DNA from: Ciceribacter sichuanensis
GTDB lineage: Bacteria > Pseudomonadota > Alphaproteobacteria > Rhizobiales > Rhizobiaceae
NCBI RefSeq assembly: GCF_024055605.1
Contig: NZ_JAMXLX010000010.1
Span: 105,974 to 169,973 of the forward strand
Direction: 5' to 3'
Length of the DNA: 64,000 nucleotides
Each line of letters starts with the position of its first letter. Positions within the stretch are counted from its first letter, which is position 1. The notes below the pieces were generated by a model. It was not told the origin of the DNA, did no database searches, and saw nothing but the letters and a program-made list of their open reading frames with translations. Below are positions 60,570 through 64,000 of the stretch, in pieces. Position numbers and translations under genes: made by a program.

Positions 60570-61478
60570 TTACGTCTCCCTGCGCGAGGCGGTGTGCTTC
60601 TGGCGCATCAATGGAGCGGCCATGGCGAGAAGTACGAAGGTCGCGACCAGAAGGACGACGCCCATGGCGCCGCCGCGGCCCCAGTTGAGAAGGCTCAGCA
60701 CCTGGTTCTGCACGAGCGAGGACAGCATGGTGCTGCGCGGTCCACCGAGCAGGGCGGGCGTGATGTAGAAACCAAGCGACAGGATGAAGACGATGATGGC
60801 GCCCGCATAGACACCGGGAAGCGATAGCGGCACATAGATCTGCAGAAACGCTCTCCACGGTTTTGCGCCAAGGCTGCGGGCGGCCTGCAAGAGGCGCGTG
60901 TCTATACCCTTCATTACCGAGTAGATCGGCAGGATCATGAAGGGCAGCAGCACCTGCGTCATGCCAATGATGACGCCGGGCAGGGTGCGGATCAGCTTGA
61001 CGGGCGAAAGACCGAGGTTGCGCAGGAAGGAATTGATGACACCGGAATCCTGCAGCAGGATGACCCAGGCGAGCGTGCGCACCACGCCGCTGAGCCAGAA
61101 GGGCACGAGCACGCAAAGGATAAGCAGAAGCCGCACGTTCTTGCCGACGATCGTCATGGCGTAGGCATAGGGGTAGGCGCAAATGAGGGAAACAAGCGTT
61201 ACCCAGGCCGCGACGACAAAGGTCCGTTGCAGCACCGTGCGGTTTACTGCGGACTGGAAGAACCAGACGTAATTGTCGATACCCGGCGCGGGGTCGACGA
61301 AAGAGCGCCAGACAACAATGCTCAAGGGGTAGGCGAGGGCGGCAACAAGCACCAGCACGGCCGGCGCTGCAAGCCAGATCGCGCCGCGAGGCCGAAAACG
61401 TGAAAGCAGGGCAGGCCGGCCGGAGCCGGCGGCAGGGCCGGTCCGCAAGCCTTTATCGGGCGTGGTGGTCATGGACAT
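60570..61478 (-). CDS. ABC permease, PotB type, transporter D
   Basis: A 302-residue permease with a long polar N-terminus before the first helix (about 30-50) and the loop QAARSLGAKPWRAFLQIYVPLSLPG at about 208-232. The start may be the ATG at 61478 or the second Met two codons later. It begins 54 bp after the binding-protein stop, with a stem-loop in between. Confidence 0.92.
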   Translation of the reverse strand: MSMTTTPDKGLRTGPAAGSGRPALLSRFRPRGAIWLAAPAVLVLVAALAYPLSIVVWRSFVDPAPGIDNYVWFFQSAVNRTVLQRTFVVAAWVTLVSLICAYPYAYAMTIVGKNVRLLLILCVLVPFWLSGVVRTLAWVILLQDSGVINSFLRNLGLSPVKLIRTLPGVIIGMTQVLLPFMILPIYSVMKGIDTRLLQAARSLGAKPWRAFLQIYVPLSLPGVYAGAIIVFILSLGFYITPALLGGPRSTMLSSLVQNQVLSLLNWGRGGAMGVVLLVATFVLLAMAAPLMRQKHTASRRET

Positions 61479-61493
61479 CTCCCGTGTTGGAGA

Positions 61494-61517
61494 CAGGCCC
61501 GACTGGTGCCGGGCCTG
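61494..61517 (-). terminator. Intercistronic stem-loop after binding protein D
   Basis: A perfect 8-bp stem CAGGCCCG / CGGGCCTG with an 8-nt loop between the binding-protein gene and the first permease gene, in the same position as the stem-loops after the other binding-protein genes of this window. Confidence 0.6.
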
Positions 61518-61532
61518 CGGTCAATCAGCGGC

Positions 61533-62603
61533 TCAGTTGCCCGAAAGAAGCGTGGTCCACTTCTCGGCGGCGAGGTCGAAGTTTTTCACCCAGAACGGAA
61601 TGTTCTGCTGGTAGCCCTGTGCGATCCGCTCAGGCGTGCTGGTGAGGAAGGCGGCCGTCGCATCGTCAACCTTCGGCTTGGCGTCCATGTTGATCGGCGT
61701 GTAGGAGGTCTTTTCGGTGAGGATCGCCTGGGCGTTCGCACCGAGATAGGCGTTGAGCAGCGCATAGGCCGCATCTGTGTCCTTGACACCGACCGGAATG
61801 GTCATCTGGTCCATGACGACGAGCCAATCCTGCCAGACCGGCGTGTATTTCGCGCCGTTCTTCACGGCGGTCATGGCGCGGCCGGTCCACATCATCACCA
61901 TGTCGGCTTCGCCGGACTCGGCGAGCTGCTGGGATTCCGCGCCGGTCTTCCAGTAGATCGTGTCTGGACCCAGATCGCGCAGCTTCTGGATGCCCTTTTC
62001 GATGTCCTCCGGCGTCATCGCCTTCGGATCGCCGCCGGTTGCCTTGAAAGCCTGTTCGATCAGGCCACCGACGGGATCGCCGGAGCCATCGATAGCGCGT
62101 ATGCCCGGAAACTTTTCGGTATCGAAGAAATCGGCCCAGCTCTTCGGCGGATTATCCTTATAGGTCTCGTTCTTGTACATGAGAACGACGCCGTAGTTCA
62201 TCGCCGGAACCGAGCACTCGCCAACCTGGCCGGGCGGGATCTTGGAGACGTCGAGCTTGGAAAGGTCGAGTTTCTGGAACAGCGTGCCGCAATGGACATA
62301 AGGCGGAAGATCGGCGGTATCGACCACATCCCAGGTGACGTTGCCGGCATCGACCTGCGCCTTCAGCTTGGCGATTTCGGTCGGGCCGTCGTTCAGCAGC
62401 ATCACGCCCGATTTATCGACGAATTCCTTGAGGGCGGCGACCTGGCCGTCCTGATAGATGCCGCCATAGGAGACGAAGGTCAGCGTCTTGCCTTTGAGCG
62501 AACCTTCCTTCACTTCGCCGGCGACCGGCTTTTCCTGTGCGAATGCCGGCAAGGCCAGGGCGCACGTCATCGTTAGGGCCAGAGCCCTCGCAAATTTCTT
62601 CAT
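61533..62603 (-). CDS. Solute-binding protein of transporter D, PotD-like
   Basis: A 356-residue periplasmic protein with a Sec signal (ALALTMTCALALPAFA, cleavage near residue 22). Mature features include LTFVSYGGIYQDGQVAAL, the ETYKDNPPKSWADFFD segment and ESQQLAESGEADMVMMWTGRA. A cysteine pair (HCGT, ECSV) may form a disulfide. It starts the transporter D operon; the regulator gene ends 45 bp upstream in the same direction. Confidence 0.92.
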   Translation of the reverse strand: MKKFARALALTMTCALALPAFAQEKPVAGEVKEGSLKGKTLTFVSYGGIYQDGQVAALKEFVDKSGVMLLNDGPTEIAKLKAQVDAGNVTWDVVDTADLPPYVHCGTLFQKLDLSKLDVSKIPPGQVGECSVPAMNYGVVLMYKNETYKDNPPKSWADFFDTEKFPGIRAIDGSGDPVGGLIEQAFKATGGDPKAMTPEDIEKGIQKLRDLGPDTIYWKTGAESQQLAESGEADMVMMWTGRAMTAVKNGAKYTPVWQDWLVVMDQMTIPVGVKDTDAAYALLNAYLGANAQAILTEKTSYTPINMDAKPKVDDATAAFLTSTPERIAQGYQQNIPFWVKNFDLAAEKWTTLLSGN

Positions 62604-62648
62604 CGTTGTTACTCCCAGTAACGCTCGTTTCCGTTGTTCCCGCCGCGG

Positions 62649-63266
62649 CTACGAGCCGGACCGTGGCAGGTATTTGTCCAGGTCATCAGCGACGCTGGTC
62701 GGCGGCGCGATCATCCAGATGACTTCAGCCAGTTCCCTGCCGATATTTACGGTCTTGTGTGGAACCGACGTCGGATATTCGATGCTATCGCCTGCCGACA
62801 GCACATGGCGTTCCTCGCCGAGGGTGAGTTCGACCTCACCACGGATGACGAAGAAGAGTTCCTGCGAATCCCCGTGGCTATAGGGCTTGTCGCCCGTGGA
62901 ACCACCTGGATCGAATTCACCAATATAGACTTCCATGTCGCGGATTGGTCGCCGCGAGAGAAGCATCTTGCGATAGCCCTCGGCCGGCGGAAGGGCCGGT
63001 CGCTCATGCTTGCGTAGAACTCGGCCAACCGTCGGCCCTGCCTCTTCGAACAGGTCGGTGAGACTAATCCCCAGCGCGCCGGCAATACGTATCAGCGTGC
63101 TGGTATTGACGCCGCTCAAGCCGCGCTCGAGCTGGCTCAGAAAACTTGCGGTCGTCCCCGTGGCATCTCCCAAAGCTCTGAGGGACATGCGACGAGCAGT
63201 GCGGAAAGCCTTGACCTTCTCGCCAATGAGAGCCTGCTTTCTTGTCTCGACTGCGATGTCGTCCAT
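62649..63266 (-). CDS. XRE-cupin regulator, PuuR-like
   Basis: A 205-residue repressor with an XRE HTH at about 15-70 (RMSLRALGDATGTTASFLSQLERG) and a cupin sensor domain at about 110-195 (SHGDSQELFFVIRGEVEL, then VPHKTVNI). The layout and length match PuuR-type regulators of polyamine use. AAGGGG precedes the ATG. It lies directly upstream of transporter D in the same direction and has a perfect inverted repeat 11 bp before its start, so autoregulation and operon control are likely. Confidence 0.92.
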   Translation of the reverse strand: MDDIAVETRKQALIGEKVKAFRTARRMSLRALGDATGTTASFLSQLERGLSGVNTSTLIRIAGALGISLTDLFEEAGPTVGRVLRKHERPALPPAEGYRKMLLSRRPIRDMEVYIGEFDPGGSTGDKPYSHGDSQELFFVIRGEVELTLGEERHVLSAGDSIEYPTSVPHKTVNIGRELAEVIWMIAPPTSVADDLDKYLPRSGS

Positions 63267-63277
63267 GGCGCGACCCC

Positions 63278-63302
63278 TTCACTTAACATCATATTAAGTG
63301 AA
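63278..63302. promoter_or_regulatory. Operator of the XRE-cupin regulator
   Basis: Perfect 9-bp arms TTCACTTAA and TTAAGTGAA, 7 bp apart, ending 11 bp before the regulator start codon. This overlaps the likely promoter and ribosome-binding zone, as expected for negative autoregulation. Confidence 0.75.
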
Positions 63303-63923
63303 TTCGGGCTTGGCAATCGGAATTCAGGGTGATTGCTCTTTTTTCGAGGCGGCAGGTGTAGACACGGCGCAGTTTGCAATCGTCGGGTGCCAACGTGCGG
63401 AAATGCGGGGTGGTGGTTTTGCTCCTTGTCAGGGCGGTCGCATGAGAACGGATCGCCCTCCTATTAATAAGTCCGATGATGACAGATCCCGGGGCCGCGG
63501 TATGGCGTGCCATCAAGCCGTGATGATCGAGCGACCGTATTCAACAAGGATGTGCAGGACCTGTATTAATGAGGATCCCGTCTTTAGAGGTCTCTCGACC
63601 GATATGAAGCGTTGCCCTTCTGAATTCCGAATTCGTGCGAGCCACGACACGCGGCGCGCCGATAGCTTTCGTTCGACACCCGGAGTGATGCATCGTCCGA
63701 ATGAGGGAGCTGCAGACTGACTTGGTGACCCGTTTAGGGTCTTGGATGGCGATCTGGACCAGTCTCTCTAGAGGAGTTGGCTTTCGAGCGTCGTTTCCCG
63801 GTGATCTTCCTGTGTTTTAGCTCGCTGCTTTGATGGTTTTGCGTGTCTGCCTGTCCTGATTTTGAGAATATCTTTTATAATCAATGTGTTGTGTGATTTT
63901 TGTAATTTTTGTGATAGATGGTG
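63303..63923. other. Non-coding region near right edge
   Basis: About 620 bp with no supported gene. A plus-strand frame of 140 codons (63298-63720) starts inside the operator, has no ribosome site and resembles no protein family. From about 63835 the sequence becomes AT-rich with runs of T and A (for example around 63868-63915), which could act as an UP-element for the promoter that follows. Confidence 0.45.
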
Positions 63924-63953
63924 TTGACTTGATTGAGGGGGTGGGATTATACA
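63924..63953 (+). promoter_or_regulatory. Strong sigma-70-like promoter pointing off the right edge
   Basis: TTGACT at 63924-63929, then 17-18 bp, then TTATAC/TATACA at 63947-63953, preceded by AT-rich DNA and followed by a GC-rich leader. The pattern resembles stable-RNA (rRNA operon) promoters of alphaproteobacteria. What it drives lies outside the window. Confidence 0.55.
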
Positions 63954-64000
63954 TCCGCTCACTGACGAGGGCGGCGGCGCTGCTGGCGACGAAGTCTCTC

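Noticed and set aside
63298..63720. Plus-strand open frame of 140 codons near the right edge
   Set aside because: It starts within the XRE-cupin operator, has no ribosome site and no similarity to a known family.

Overview
The window looks like chromosome or chromid sequence from a member of the Rhizobiaceae or a close alphaproteobacterial relative (Agrobacterium, Rhizobium, Shinella, Ensifer type). Reasons: high-GC coding DNA, dense operons with 4-bp stop/start overlaps, many binding-protein-dependent ABC importers, an RpoE/ChrR-type sigma/anti-sigma pair, a divergent catR-catBCA locus and many LysR regulators. The genus is inferred from gene content and is not proven. About 57 protein genes are supported. 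No tRNA, rRNA, CRISPR array or insertion sequence was seen.

Layout. (1) 36-1676: ECF sigma factor, ChrR-like zinc anti-sigma and a DUF2177 membrane protein. (2) 2100-8824: a small secreted protein, a cold-shock protein, an SRPBCC-like protein with a quinone oxidoreductase, a membrane PQQ glucose-type dehydrogenase, and a decayed MFS gene beside an intact TetR gene and operator. (3) 9069-22259: a large catabolic block on the plus strand: class II aldolase, HpaB-type monooxygenase, flavin reductase, RidA, DUF1028, LysR, Pot-type ABC importer with fused permease, LLM monooxygenase, 2-hydroxyacid dehydrogenase and an ArgE-type deacylase. Two of its operons share a near-identical upstream element. 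This is the best candidate for an undescribed pathway. (4) 22301-28744: a second Pot-type importer with a class III aminotransferase and a divergent LysR. (5) 28912-30315: a SulP anion transporter. (6) 30436-38971: a LacI regulator facing a sugar/polyol ABC operon that ends in a DhaK-DhaL kinase, with two perfect operator palindromes between them. (7) 39300-42845: an Ssu/Tau-type ABC importer with an LLM oxidoreductase. (8) 42904-46459: catR and catBCA (catechol ortho-cleavage). (9) 46710-48199: a hipBA toxin-antitoxin pair. (10) 48320-56337: a third Pot-type importer with an aldehyde dehydrogenase, headed by a PAS protein and a degenerate AAA+/Fis regulator. (11) 56879-63266: a fourth Pot-type importer with a PuuB-like FAD oxidase, a cupin and a PuuR-like regulator. 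(12) 63303-64000: mostly non-coding, ending in an AT-rich tract and a strong promoter that points off the right edge.

How it works together. Most of the window imports and oxidises nitrogen-containing or aromatic small molecules. Four polyamine-family importers each sit with their own enzymes: monooxygenases, aminotransferase, aldehyde dehydrogenase or amine oxidase. Nearly all have a local regulator. In most of the ABC operons a stem-loop follows the binding-protein gene, which fits differential expression of that subunit. The cat genes would pass catechol toward the beta-ketoadipate pathway, and the Dak operon would phosphorylate a ketose such as dihydroxyacetone or erythrulose.
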